DNA from: Paenibacillus sp. FSL H8-0048
Lineage (GTDB): Bacteria > Bacillota > Bacilli > Paenibacillales > Paenibacillaceae
Length of the DNA stretch: 64,000 nt
Direction of reading: 5' to 3'
Assembly (NCBI RefSeq): GCF_038002825.1
Contig: NZ_JBBODF010000001.1
Span: forward strand, 3,596,001-3,660,000
The notes under the pieces are model-generated. The model did no database searches. It saw nothing but the letters and a program-made list of their open reading frames with translations, and was not told where the DNA came from. Made by a program: the position numbers and the translations under genes. Numbering within the stretch: the stretch's first letter is position 1; every line of letters begins with the position of its first letter. This document shows positions 45,654 to 54,705 of the stretch, one piece after another.

Positions 45654-46412
45654 CTACTCTTTGTCTTGCTTGGCTTGAACGAACACATACGTGTTCTCAT
45701 CCGACAAGTCCGCTTCATACCGGAAATCAAATCCGCTGAAGCCCTGAATCTCCTCCACGCTGGTAATCTGCTGCTCCGCCATGAACCGGACCATCTCGCC
45801 CCTGGCCATCTTAACCAGTGTCGCCCGCTCCACTACCTTGCCGCCGATCTCCTGCCCGAATACACAGCTTACCATCCGGACACCGCTGCTGAGATAGGGA
45901 GAGACACACTTGCTGTATTCCTTGGAGGCCAGATTCACAATCGTGTCAGTCTCTGCGAACAGCTGGTCCGCTAATCTTCTGTTCCAGAACTCATAGAGGG
46001 TACTGAAGCCCGGCCCGCCCAGCCTGGCCTGCATCTCCAGCCTGTAAGGGACCACCCCGTCGAACGGCCGGACGATCCCATAGAACCCGGACAGTATCCG
46101 CAAATGCTGCTGCAGATAGTCCAGCTCCTCCGTCTGAAAAATCCCCGGCGCCATGTACTGGTACTGGATGCCCTCATAGGCGAAGATCGCCGGGGTCAGG
46201 TTCCGGGTCAGGTCCATCTCTTCAATCCGCTGCATATTCAGCGCAGCAATAGCATCATTACATTTCCACAGCGCCTTGGCTTCTGCGTAACTCAATTTAC
46301 GAAGCAGAGCCAGGAGCGTCTGTGACTCGTTTAAGAACTGCGGAGCCTGGCGGGATTCCAGGAAATCCGTGTCCGTCTTCATCTTTTTGGCAGGTGAAAT
46401 GATGATTCTCAT
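45654..46412 (-). CDS. yaaA: Peroxide stress protein YaaA (DUF328)
   Basis: 252 residues, start MRIIISPAKKM being the family signature. Other conserved segments are FNGLY-region counterpart IFAYEGIQYQYM and LRILSGFYGIVRPFDGVVPYRLEM. In E. coli YaaA binds DNA and limits iron-driven oxidative damage; the biochemical role is unclear. Cytoplasmic, no domain additions. Confidence 0.93.
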   Translation of the reverse strand: MRIIISPAKKMKTDTDFLESRQAPQFLNESQTLLALLRKLSYAEAKALWKCNDAIAALNMQRIEEMDLTRNLTPAIFAYEGIQYQYMAPGIFQTEELDYLQQHLRILSGFYGIVRPFDGVVPYRLEMQARLGGPGFSTLYEFWNRRLADQLFAETDTIVNLASKEYSKCVSPYLSSGVRMVSCVFGQEIGGKVVERATLVKMARGEMVRFMAEQQITSVEEIQGFSGFDFRYEADLSDENTYVFVQAKQDKE

Positions 46413-46493
46413 GATACGCTCTTTTCTACCCCTACGGGAAAATAAATGTACCTCTATACTATCATATTATCTCCCCGCCGGCCCCCGGCCAAG

Positions 46494-47660
46494 CTATTCA
46501 GCAGCAAGCGGTACGAAGACAGAGGCGCAGTTCGCCTGGCGGAACCGGGCAATCACATGCCTGCTCCAGTCACGCGTATACTCAGGGTGGGCGCTCAGGT
46601 ACAGCTCCTCCAGATGATTGAACGCGGCATCGTACGGGATGCCCGGATTGTCGCCGTTCACCTCAAGCTGGGTAATATGCAGATAAATTCCCCCGGGCAC
46701 CGTCACCTTCTCCACGCTGTCAGGAAGGCCATCGAAGCTGCTGACTCTTGTGCCGAAGCAGGAATTCACCTTCCCCTCCTCCCCGCCGTTCACCGGGAAC
46801 CCGTAATAGTCATGCAGATAATACCGGGCGGACCCGGTGGCGAATACCTGATCCTGCACGCCGAAATATTTGGTGATCACAAACTCCTCATCCTCCGGCA
46901 GCGTCATGCTGCAGGCAATCTTCATCTCCGGCAGCGTTACCGGCTTGAAGCGCAGGGAGCCGAACTGTTCGGCCGTATTCCCCGGCAGCATCACCGGCTC
47001 GTATTTGGTAAGAATCTCACCGGACGGGTCATATGTATTGAAGCTGAGGCCGGCGGGATTATAGACATAGCTTGTATCCTTGCGGAATTCACCCACGAAA
47101 TATTCATCGGCGTGCATCCGTTCCTCGTAGCCGGTCCGCCCGGCGTTCTTCGATTCATTGATCAGAACCTTCGCATACCGGCAAGCGGGTACGGTCAGCG
47201 TCTCCGTATACTCCGGCAAATGTGCAGGCAGCCCCTCGAAGCTGCTTACCTCCATGCCCACAATCACTTTGTAGTTGCCATCCCCCTGAACCTCGGTGCG
47301 TACTGTAACGATCTCCCGGCCCTTAATCTGGTGCTCTATCAGACTGGAGAGCAGTGCAATCTCTCCTTCTGCCGCCAGCTTTTTTGTATAAAAGTAATCA
47401 TTAATCGTACTGCCCGCCTGCCCGGAATCATAATACCCGCCATACCCCCGGCTCTCATACGATATAGGCAGCGCAATTCCCACAACCATCATTTCCGGCC
47501 TGTCCACAATGCTGCACAGCTCCGTAACCTGCACTACATGAACCTCACTTAACATCTCCATCTGCTTCAGCTCCTCCACCATTCTCAGGATTACCGGCTT
47601 CACACGGGGACTATAGCCTTCAGCTGCTTGCTGCGGCAGTGCTTGCTTGCTCAGATTCAT
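46494..47660 (-). CDS. Tandem GyrI-like effector-binding protein
   Basis: 388 residues with two effector-binding (AraC-E/GyrI-like) domains, about 20-190 and 215-388; VVGIALPISYESRG and EMKIACSMTLPEDEEFV open each half, and FEGLPAHLPEYTETLTVPAC / FDGLPDSVEKVTVPGGIY are the paired core strands. No DNA-binding domain is present. Such proteins bind hydrophobic cationic compounds and may act as drug-sequestering or sensor proteins. It lies 58 bp after the AraC-type gene that also carries GyrI-like domains, probably in one operon. Confidence 0.8.
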   Translation of the reverse strand: MNLSKQALPQQAAEGYSPRVKPVILRMVEELKQMEMLSEVHVVQVTELCSIVDRPEMMVVGIALPISYESRGYGGYYDSGQAGSTINDYFYTKKLAAEGEIALLSSLIEHQIKGREIVTVRTEVQGDGNYKVIVGMEVSSFEGLPAHLPEYTETLTVPACRYAKVLINESKNAGRTGYEERMHADEYFVGEFRKDTSYVYNPAGLSFNTYDPSGEILTKYEPVMLPGNTAEQFGSLRFKPVTLPEMKIACSMTLPEDEEFVITKYFGVQDQVFATGSARYYLHDYYGFPVNGGEEGKVNSCFGTRVSSFDGLPDSVEKVTVPGGIYLHITQLEVNGDNPGIPYDAAFNHLEELYLSAHPEYTRDWSRHVIARFRQANCASVFVPLAAE

Positions 47661-47718
47661 AGGTCAGCTCCTCTCCTGGTTAAGCTCAAGTATAGTAGCC
47701 CGCGGTTCGTAAATATTA

Positions 47719-48990
47719 TCACTTCTTAACATCTTTCAGCTTCATCCACACGCTCATCGTTATGGCATCCGGGCGATTCGGGGTTATTGTCTCATAGATT
47801 GTAAAAGCAAGCGTCCCCTCCCTGCTCCACCCGCTCTCCTCTACCCAGCTCTCCAAAAGCGTGATAAACATTCTCCGGTCCCCATAGCTGCTGCTCTCAA
47901 GCACCGCATACCTGCCTTCGGGAGCCTGCAGAATCTGCAGGCCGCTATCTCCGGCCAGCGCTATCGCCTGCCCTTGTTCCAGCCGGACTCCGCAGGTATA
48001 GCGGCCGCCGTGCTGGATAACGCAGAACATGCTTGCCGCTCTTAGTACCTCAGGATGATAACGTGAGCAATAACTCATCACGGCTGCTGCTGCCTCCTCT
48101 TCCGCCTGCTCCCCTTCCCTCGATGCAGCCAGAAATTCAAGGCCTTCACTGAAGTTTACACTGATCTTGTCATAATCCGTCCGCTTCCTCACCGGCACAT
48201 ACAGAATCAGCTTCTTCACCTCGCAGCCCTTGCGGATATACTCTTCCCCATAGCGCTCCTCAGCCTGCTCGAACATGCTGGTCCGCAGCCACTTCAGATA
48301 CAGATAGTCCCAGGCCCGTCCAATCTCAGCCTCATCGCCTCGGACCGCCAGCTTGGCACAGGTGAAGCTGCGTGCCGGGACAACCGCAAGCTCCCGGAAG
48401 ATACTTCCGGTTAAGCTGTTCAGCAGGGCCGGGTCATGCTCCACCGCAAGCTCATAACAGAACAAGCCGCCCTGCGGCTGCCCGTCCCGCCCGAAGAGTC
48501 TGCCCTGGTAGGCTGGGAGAAGAGCATATAACGATTCCAGTGCTTGCTGTTCAATGCCGCTGTGCCTGGTTGAATAGAATTTCATATGTAGGGTTGCAGG
48601 AAGGAGCTCTGTGCTGACGGTTACCTGCCGGACGGCTTCACTGTCGAATCTGGGGAAGAAATAGCAGGCGGAACTTTTTTGATAGGCTAACGGGGTTAAG
48701 CTTGTGGCTGATTTCACATGCTTGCATAAGGCTTGCTGCGAGCTGTAGCCGCAGGTGTATGCTATCTCGGCAAGCGGACGCTGTGAGCTTCGGATCATCC
48801 CGAGCGCCACCGAGAGCCTGCGCTTGCGGATGTACTCTTTGACCGAGTGGCCGGTGTAGGTATAGAAGTCACGGTACAGCTGCATCAGCGAGGTGAATCC
48901 GGCCTGCGCAGCTTGTTCAAGCGGAATCTCCTCATGCAGATGCTCCTCGATGAAGGCGATAGATTGTCTGAAGCGGTCGGACCCTGGCAT
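47719..48990 (-). CDS. AraC-type regulator with GyrI-like C-terminal domains
   Basis: 423 residues. Two helix-turn-helix motifs in the first 105 residues (IPLEQAAQAGFTSLMQLYRD and PLAEIAYTCGYSSQQALCKH) precede two effector-binding-type domains (about 120-280 and 300-423). The ATG at 48990 is chosen because GGAGGA is 7 nt upstream; the ATG two codons earlier directly abuts that site. It probably controls the following tandem-effector gene and itself in response to a drug-like ligand. Confidence 0.88.
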   Translation of the reverse strand: MPGSDRFRQSIAFIEEHLHEEIPLEQAAQAGFTSLMQLYRDFYTYTGHSVKEYIRKRRLSVALGMIRSSQRPLAEIAYTCGYSSQQALCKHVKSATSLTPLAYQKSSACYFFPRFDSEAVRQVTVSTELLPATLHMKFYSTRHSGIEQQALESLYALLPAYQGRLFGRDGQPQGGLFCYELAVEHDPALLNSLTGSIFRELAVVPARSFTCAKLAVRGDEAEIGRAWDYLYLKWLRTSMFEQAEERYGEEYIRKGCEVKKLILYVPVRKRTDYDKISVNFSEGLEFLAASREGEQAEEEAAAAVMSYCSRYHPEVLRAASMFCVIQHGGRYTCGVRLEQGQAIALAGDSGLQILQAPEGRYAVLESSSYGDRRMFITLLESWVEESGWSREGTLAFTIYETITPNRPDAITMSVWMKLKDVKK

Positions 48991-49015
48991 AGGCATTCCT
49001 CCGGCTGAATATATA

Positions 49016-49318
49016 TTACATCAGATCTTCATACTTGCGCTTCCCGTGAAGCACCCGTCTAATCTCAACAATATCATCTAATACAACATAGAACACGATG
49101 TAATTCTCCACAACCAGAGAACGGTATTCATCCTTTAAGCCATTCATGCTACGGGCAACCGGACCTGAGAATGGAAATAACTCTAACCTGGCAATGGCTT
49201 CATCAAACTTATCCAACAGATCATTAGCTGCATCCGGTGCCGCAAGCTCATTGCTACTGCCTTCTCTCACTGGCCGCTTGTAGAGAGAATTGTTGCACTT
49301 TTTGCAGGATTCCTCCAC
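49016..49318 (-). pseudogene. ParE/RelE-type toxin lacking its native N-terminus
   Basis: From SNELAAPDAANDLLDKFDEA to the end (RSLVVENYIVFYVV, RRVLHGKRKYEDL) the product is a clear ParE/RelE toxin. The first 20 or so codons (MEESCKKCNNSLYKRPVREG) match nothing in the family and are read from the repeat array that lies upstream; the usual beta1-alpha1 region of about 20-25 residues is missing. The normal start, which in such pairs touches the antitoxin stop, has been replaced by about 220 bp of repeats and a terminator. The toxin is therefore probably inactive or not made. Confidence 0.75.
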
Positions 49319-49466
49319 ACCTATTTCTAGCTAAATTACAATGTTGCATTATTTGCACAATTTTTGGTGTTTTGGGCAAGTTATCGCTGGATTTGTTGCA
49401 TTTTGTGCATGATTTCAGGGATAGACCGCTTCTATGGGGCAAGATTGTTGCATTTCTTGCAGAATT
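49289..49466. repeat. Degenerate TTGTTGCA array, four units at 51-52 bp
   Basis: A 23-bp motif close to WTTGTTGCATTTTTTGCAGG plus ATT occurs at 49289, 49340, 49392 and 49444, spaced 51, 52 and 52 bp. Each has TGCA twice, allowing a small hairpin. Intervening segments are 28-29 bp and the first and last are related (GCTAAAT in both). It lies between the antitoxin gene and the truncated toxin gene. Confidence 0.85.
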
Positions 49467-49523
49467 CTTCTTACTTCCTCGGCTAAATGATGCGTGCCTG
49501 GACACGCAAATTCACGCAAATAA

Positions 49524-49542
49524 AAAACGCCTTGGCAGGGCG
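49524..49542 (-). terminator. Terminator directly after the antitoxin stop
   Basis: On the minus strand CGCCCTGCCAAGGCG is followed by TTTTTTATTTG and abuts the stop codon at 49543. The stem is short (4-6 bp), but the T-run is good. It would cut the toxin off from the antitoxin promoter. Confidence 0.65.
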
Positions 49543-49806
49543 TTATTGATCTGATTTAATCCGAATCTGCTTTCGCAATTTATTAAATACTTCAGAGTGA
49601 CTATAGCGCTCCTTAGAGGTATCGGCTTCATGCTCAGCTTCTTTAAGTTTCATGATATGAATATTCTCATATTGTTCGATACTCATCACTACCATATCCC
49701 CATAACCATTTTTGGTTAATAAAACAGGCTCATTATTCTCATGAACAATCCGGGATATTTCAGCAAAATGGTTGCGCAAGTCGGATACGGGCCGAATCTG
49801 TGGCAT
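49543..49806 (-). CDS. Phd/YefM-type antitoxin
   Basis: 87 residues. IRPVSDLRNHFAEISRIVHE and EPVLLTKNGYGDMVVMSIEQ are the hallmark N-terminal DNA-binding half of Phd/YefM antitoxins; the C-terminal third, charged and helical, would wrap the toxin. GGAGGGGG precedes the ATG. It would normally autoregulate a two-gene operon, but its partner downstream is truncated and separated by a terminator and a repeat array. Confidence 0.93.
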   Translation of the reverse strand: MPQIRPVSDLRNHFAEISRIVHENNEPVLLTKNGYGDMVVMSIEQYENIHIMKLKEAEHEADTSKERYSHSEVFNKLRKQIRIKSDQ

Positions 49807-49854
49807 TAACCCCCCCTCCTTTTAGCGCCATGTTATCATAATTATGATAATGAT

Positions 49855-52029
49855 TCAATTGCTATCCATCACCCGAATCACCGTATCAAAAGCCTCCAGC
49901 TCCACAACCTGCGGACCGTAGTCCGTCTCGATGGTGGTCTGCTGCGGCTGGTCGCTATTGTTAATCACAACCAGGCGCTTGCTCTGCGGATAATACGCAC
50001 ACTCGGTGTAGAGGTTATCCGGGAGGTAGCGGGTCTCCTCCAGCTCATTGCCGGCGTAGCGGATCAGATTCAGCAGCAGGCGGGTATTCTCCCAGTTGAA
50101 GGCCAAGGACGGCAGGTAGATGCCCTTCCCTCTTCCGAAGCTATTCACAGTCAGGGCCAGCTTGCCCTCTGCCTCATGGACCACCGCAGCAGCCCCGTCC
50201 GTCAGATAGATTTCGTTCTTTGGCGTGAGACTGACACCATCCGGCACCAGACCGTGCACTGGCTGAACCTCATAAGCCCATTTGCCGTGCGCTACCCGTG
50301 CGCCGGTGTCCTCATCCACCCCGAGAACATGCGCCATCCGGAAGTAATGATCGTAGCCGTCCACGGCGGAAGGCTGATTCACCCCGATCAATGTACCGCC
50401 CTTATACACCCACTCCGTCAAGGCATCCACCGCCTGGCTGTCCTTCCAGTAGTCCCCGCCGCTCCACGCCGAACCGGCACTGCCTGCATTAATCACCACA
50501 TCCACATCCTGCAAGATACCCTGGCGGACATCCCCGAAGTCGATGAACTGCACCTCCACCGGCAAGCCGGACAAGGCCTCATTGATATGAATCAGGTCAT
50601 GCATATACGTCTCATGGAAGTGGCCGGAGAGGGTCCATGACCGCAGCTTGCCCCACGAGTGCAGAATAGCTACCTTAGTTTTGATGTGATAAGGTCTCCC
50701 CTGCCGGTGCAGCTCCTTGATCTCCCTGAATTCATCCGCAATCTTCTCAATATATGCACAGAAATCCGGGTAAGGCTCGACCAGATGCAGATAGCCGCCC
50801 AGGCCGATCCGGTCGATTGGCTCACGCAGAAGGGCCCGCCGGATGTTAATCCAGTATTGCTTCGCATCGAGTGTTGGGTCGCCCCCTTCCATGAAGGTAG
50901 GTGCTCCGCCCAGGCCAACCGGGAACAGATACGGATGCAGCCGGATCTCATGCGTATCCACCTTCACCCCTGAACAGAGTCTGGCTTCATAGCCCGAGAA
51001 CACGCATTTGATCATCCCGTCGAAGCCGAACTCCCCGAAGCGGTCGTTATACGGCTCTGCTCCCACCCAGCTGTCGTCGTAGAAGACATATGCCAGCTTG
51101 CCGTGCTTATGCACAATGTCAATTAGCTGCTTGCCGAACCCGATGACGAAATCGTTGATAAAAGCCATATAATCGAGCTTACGCTGCTCCGCCGGAATAT
51201 GACTGACACGGTATTTGCCGCCGTTCACGAAATCCTCTGCGGTCAGCGAATAGCCGTATTGCTCCGCGAACAGATCCAGGCCCCGCGCGCTCACCGTGAA
51301 GTCGTAGGACCCCCAGTCCGAGAACAGATGGCGGTTCTGCCCGCTGCGGCCCCAAATCCAGGCGAAATTGTAGAACAGGGAGGTGAAGCGGACCACGGTC
51401 GTCGCCTGATGCTTCCCGCACCAGTCCTCCATCCAGTCCAGCAGGTACTGCCGGGTCTCAGGATACATCGGATCGATCTGCATCAGATGCTCTTTGTCCC
51501 AATGATTCGTCGTGTGGTTGTACATCGAGATCTCTTCCCAGATCCGGTAGGCCATGAAGCTGACCGTATATTTATGCCAAGGCGTAATGCCGGTCAGCAC
51601 CACATTGCCGGACTCCCGGTCGTAGTTCCACTGCTCCCCCGGCACCTCCTTCCCGGTTGTCCGGTCGTACACCTGCCAGTACTTGAACGCCTCACGGGAA
51701 TCATTCACCCTGAATTGCTCCGCGAAGAAATCCTCCAGCAGATAGATGGATATGTAATCCTGCACAGCCACCTTCGGGCTTGTAATCAGGAAGGTCTGCT
51801 GCAGCTTGTCCGGGTTCTTCAACGCCCAAGCATTATGGTCGCGGATGATGCACAGGGTCGAATAGATGCCGTAACCGGCACTGATAATCTCTTCCGACAA
51901 CTGAGTGCCGTCACTGTCACGAATGACATCGGCCCCCCAGCGTTCAGCAAGCTTCAGGGTCAGTGCTTCATAACCGGCTTCCCCCGGCAGGGTAAAAGCT
52001 CCTGTGGAGCCTGTAGATGGTGTCTGCAA
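49855..52029 (-). CDS. GH112 beta-galactoside phosphorylase
   Basis: 724 residues, full length for GH112. Tyr-Asp-Asp-Ser-Trp in YDDSWVGAEPY (about 317-327) holds the general-acid Asp, close to position 313 of the bifidobacterial enzyme. The family phosphorolyses galacto-N-biose, lacto-N-biose or D-galactosyl-beta-1,4-L-rhamnose to galactose 1-phosphate. The adjacent GH105 gene favours the rhamnose-linked substrate, an inference from context. No signal peptide: cytoplasmic. The start is TTG at 52029, with AGGAGG 8 nt upstream overlapping the GH105 stop, so the pair is translationally close. Confidence 0.92.
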   Translation of the reverse strand: MQTPSTGSTGAFTLPGEAGYEALTLKLAERWGADVIRDSDGTQLSEEIISAGYGIYSTLCIIRDHNAWALKNPDKLQQTFLITSPKVAVQDYISIYLLEDFFAEQFRVNDSREAFKYWQVYDRTTGKEVPGEQWNYDRESGNVVLTGITPWHKYTVSFMAYRIWEEISMYNHTTNHWDKEHLMQIDPMYPETRQYLLDWMEDWCGKHQATTVVRFTSLFYNFAWIWGRSGQNRHLFSDWGSYDFTVSARGLDLFAEQYGYSLTAEDFVNGGKYRVSHIPAEQRKLDYMAFINDFVIGFGKQLIDIVHKHGKLAYVFYDDSWVGAEPYNDRFGEFGFDGMIKCVFSGYEARLCSGVKVDTHEIRLHPYLFPVGLGGAPTFMEGGDPTLDAKQYWINIRRALLREPIDRIGLGGYLHLVEPYPDFCAYIEKIADEFREIKELHRQGRPYHIKTKVAILHSWGKLRSWTLSGHFHETYMHDLIHINEALSGLPVEVQFIDFGDVRQGILQDVDVVINAGSAGSAWSGGDYWKDSQAVDALTEWVYKGGTLIGVNQPSAVDGYDHYFRMAHVLGVDEDTGARVAHGKWAYEVQPVHGLVPDGVSLTPKNEIYLTDGAAAVVHEAEGKLALTVNSFGRGKGIYLPSLAFNWENTRLLLNLIRYAGNELEETRYLPDNLYTECAYYPQSKRLVVINNSDQPQQTTIETDYGPQVVELEAFDTVIRVMDSN

Positions 52030-52041
52030 CGTAAATTCCTC

Positions 52042-53061
52042 CTATTTGAGCAGATCCGACAGGAATGCAAGCGCGAGGCCCTGGCCCCAGCCCTGAGTCC
52101 AGTCCTTGGGAATATGGCGGTACCCTTCACGGTCCTTCATGACAGCCGTACCGCCCGATACGTTCAATACGCGTCCGTCTTCCGTGATGTTCTCCAGAAT
52201 GCCCTTCAGGGCCTTTTGCACATATTTGGTATGCAGCGGATTGCCGTTATTCACCATGGCCGCCGCGACCCCGCAGGACGCCGACACCTCTTCATAGGAC
52301 TCCTCATCGTCCAGCAGCGTGCGCCACAGGCCGTTCTCCGTCTGCACCAGCTTCAGCGCCGCCAGCTGATCCCGCAGCGAGCATTCCACATCCATGCACT
52401 GCGGGTACAGGTACCACTCCTTAAGCAGCGGCTTCACCTGCGACATTGTATAGGCTCCCCAGGCGTTCGCCCGGCCCCAGTACAGCCCGGACATATGGTC
52501 CTGCTTCACATGGTTATAGCCGTGGAACCAGAGGCCGGTGCTTGGGTCCTGTAAGTATTTGATGTGCCAGTAATACTGGTTAAGCGCGTCCTGGATCAGC
52601 TCCTGATCCTCCAGCTTGCTGCCCACGCGCAGCAGGAAGAACGCCGCCATGAACAACGTATCCGCCCAGGCCTGCTCCGGGAAGTCATTGGATACCGAGA
52701 CGGTATGCTGCAGCACATGATCCCCGAACCGCAGCGCGTTCTCCCGGATATAGCCGATTTTACTCAACACAATATCCCAGTACTTCTGGTCCCCGGTCTC
52801 TTCGTACAACGTGATCAGCATATGGCCCATCGCACAGGTGTTGACCGTAAAGGCGGGCAGCCCCAGCTCAATATATTCATCCACCCACTTCACCAGCTGG
52901 TCCAGGTATTCCTGGTTCCTCGTCGTCTGGTAGGCTCTGGACACCCCGTAATAGGCAACGCCGCAAGGCCACTCCCACGTTAAATCCATCGCCAGTGTCT
53001 TCCTTGCCACTTTATCGATTACACTTAAGATTTCTTCCCGGTTATATTGAACTTGAAGCAT
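52042..53061 (-). CDS. GH105 unsaturated rhamnogalacturonyl hydrolase
   Basis: 339 residues, an (alpha/alpha)6 barrel of the GH88/GH105 families. The catalytic Asp is in the conserved WADTLFMA motif (Asp134), and RANAWGAYTMSQ plus the WGQGLALAFLSDLL C-terminus are typical. It removes the unsaturated galacturonate left at the end of pectin fragments by lyases, acting in the cytoplasm. The ATG at 53061 follows AGAGGGG; the longer frame adds a 39-residue spurious N-terminus. It is first in an operon with GH112 and divergent from an AraC activator. Confidence 0.92.
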   Translation of the reverse strand: MLQVQYNREEILSVIDKVARKTLAMDLTWEWPCGVAYYGVSRAYQTTRNQEYLDQLVKWVDEYIELGLPAFTVNTCAMGHMLITLYEETGDQKYWDIVLSKIGYIRENALRFGDHVLQHTVSVSNDFPEQAWADTLFMAAFFLLRVGSKLEDQELIQDALNQYYWHIKYLQDPSTGLWFHGYNHVKQDHMSGLYWGRANAWGAYTMSQVKPLLKEWYLYPQCMDVECSLRDQLAALKLVQTENGLWRTLLDDEESYEEVSASCGVAAAMVNNGNPLHTKYVQKALKGILENITEDGRVLNVSGGTAVMKDREGYRHIPKDWTQGWGQGLALAFLSDLLK

Positions 53062-53121
53062 ATGTATTCCCCTCTCTGTTCCCTGCGTCTCTTGAAGGCA
53101 GTTATCATCCGTCCATCCGCT

Positions 53122-53135
53122 TGCAAGCGCTTTAC
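53122..53135. promoter_or_regulatory. Imperfect cre-like site upstream of GH105
   Basis: TGCAAGCGCTTTAC matches TGWAARCGYTWWCW at 11 of 14 positions, with the palindromic core AAGCGCTT intact. It lies about 60 bp before the GH105 ATG, inside the divergent promoter region. Confidence 0.4.
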
Positions 53136-53255
53136 ATAATTTATTGTAAGCAGTAAAATGTTCTACATCTAAGCACATTCACATCAAAACTGCGCAATTT
53201 CGACCCTTTATTCTTCAATCCTATTCTAACGCAAGAAGGACAGGAGCTGCTGAAG

Positions 53256-54197
53256 ATGCCCAGAAAAAAGAAACCCGTCATTGAGTACCGCCACTACAGC
53301 CTGCCGATCCATTTCCCTGTCCTGCTGCTCAGCGGCGAACGCTGGAAGATCTCCGATATCAAGAGCGAGCACCTGCATTTCCACAACCATCTGGAGATCG
53401 GGATCTGCTATTCGGATAGCGGGATTATGGAGATTAAGGGCGAGAACGTGCCTTTTGCCGCCGGAGATGTGACCTTTCTGCCGCGGTATCTGCCCCATAC
53501 GACGTACAGCTCTCCGGGTGAGGCCAGTCTGTGGTCCTATCTGTTTTTCTCGCCGGAGGAGCTGTTTCAGCATTCCTTCAAGAGCGCCTACGCCGGCTTC
53601 GAGCCGAATCTCTGGGCAGTGCAAGGAGCGAACTGTATTCTGGGCAGGGACAAACACCCCCTGGTCTATACGCTGGCTACCTCCATCGTCCGCGAATTGC
53701 AGCAGCAGAAGCCTTACTATCAGGAGAGTGCGTACGGCTTATTGCTGTCCCTGTATATTGAGCTGCTCCGCATTCATTCTACGAACGAAGCCTTGAGCGG
53801 CCAGGAGGCCGGGCATAGCCTGAAGGGCGATTTTGCAATCTCCCCTGCGCTGGAGTATATCACCAGGAACTATATGACGCCGATGACCATTAATGATCTG
53901 GCCGAGCTGTGCCACTTAAGCACCACCCACTTCCGCCGCAAATTCCATGACATCATGGGCACCGCCCCCCTGGATTTCCTGAGCAGCACCCGGATTGAGG
54001 AAGCCTGCAAGCAGCTGAAGAGCACCGAGGATTCCATTCTGGAGATCTCGGAGAAGGTCGGCTTCCACTCCATCTCCAGCTTCAACCGCTGCTTCTCCAA
54101 GCTGATGGGCGTCTCCCCCAAGGAATGGCGCAAGGGTACGCAGTCGGAGGCACAGTCGGCGAAGGCGAGTATTCTGGAGTTCACGGGTTGGGTGTGA
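53256..54197 (+). CDS. AraC family regulator with cupin sensor, divergent from GH105-GH112
   Basis: 313 residues. An N-terminal cupin-like sensing domain (about 20-170; HLHFHNHLEIGICYSDSG, FLPRYLPHTTYSS) is followed by two AraC helix-turn-helix motifs (MTINDLAELCHLSTTHFRRK and ILEISEKVGFHSISSFNRCF, about 210-290). It resembles activators of plant-polysaccharide genes in Paenibacillus. AGGAG lies about 10 nt before the ATG. Its divergent placement makes it the likely regulator of the GH105-GH112 operon, responding to a pectin-derived sugar. Confidence 0.9.
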   Translation: MPRKKKPVIEYRHYSLPIHFPVLLLSGERWKISDIKSEHLHFHNHLEIGICYSDSGIMEIKGENVPFAAGDVTFLPRYLPHTTYSSPGEASLWSYLFFSPEELFQHSFKSAYAGFEPNLWAVQGANCILGRDKHPLVYTLATSIVRELQQQKPYYQESAYGLLLSLYIELLRIHSTNEALSGQEAGHSLKGDFAISPALEYITRNYMTPMTINDLAELCHLSTTHFRRKFHDIMGTAPLDFLSSTRIEEACKQLKSTEDSILEISEKVGFHSISSFNRCFSKLMGVSPKEWRKGTQSEAQSAKASILEFTGWV

Positions 54198-54204
54198 GCG
54201 CAGG

Positions 54205-54627
54205 TTATTTTCTTGCCAGCGCTACTCTTCGAATACTCTCTTGTGTCCAGGGAGGAGCCTGGGGATGCTTCATGATCTCATCGCAGGTCAGCCAATGGAC
54301 GGCTTCCACTTCATCCGGACTTCTGTTAGTTGCTGTACCACTCTCATATTCACATAGGAATACCATATTGATGACATGGTGCCCATCCTCAGTTACGAAG
54401 GAGGAGCTATACACAAAAGTAACCGCATCCTTGATCACGATGCCAACCTCCTCCTCGCATTCGCGCTTCACCGTCCGTTCGAGGATTTCGAGCGTGTTGC
54501 CCTCCATATCCACTTTTCCCCCTACAAGAGCTAGGGTCCCTCCTGCATGCTCCTCTTTGGTACTCCGTGTAATCATAAGCCACTTATCTTCCTTACAGAT
54601 TGCTGCTTCTACGTTAACTATGAACAC
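54205..54627 (-). CDS. Nudix hydrolase
   Basis: About 140 residues. LALVGGKVDMEG and RECEEEVGI form a Nudix box in which the REUxEExGU half is exact and the first half carries a small insertion. Such enzymes hydrolyse nucleoside-diphosphate derivatives with Mg; the substrate is unknown. The GTG at 54627 (MFIVNVEAAICK) is preferred since AGGAGAGGGG lies upstream; the frame is open back to a TTG at 54666 without a binding site. It converges on the AraC gene with 7 bp between stops. Confidence 0.85.
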   Translation of the reverse strand: MFIVNVEAAICKEDKWLMITRSTKEEHAGGTLALVGGKVDMEGNTLEILERTVKRECEEEVGIVIKDAVTFVYSSSFVTEDGHHVINMVFLCEYESGTATNRSPDEVEAVHWLTCDEIMKHPQAPPWTQESIRRVALARK

Positions 54628-54705
54628 GCTACCATGCCCCTCTCCTGAAGATTCTGTTATAGCCAATTATAGCAAATACAAGGCTTCCAATCGCCCGGGT
54701 AATCA

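Noticed and set aside
49289..49466. CRISPR array (23-bp repeats with 28-29 bp spacers)
   Set aside because: The repeats are degenerate, the intervening segments are partly related to one another, and no cas gene is seen. A decayed tandem repeat explains it better.
51199..52554. 451-codon plus-strand frame opposite GH112/GH105
   Set aside because: It spans two well-supported genes on the other strand and its His/Gln/Leu/Arg-rich product looks like an antisense reading.
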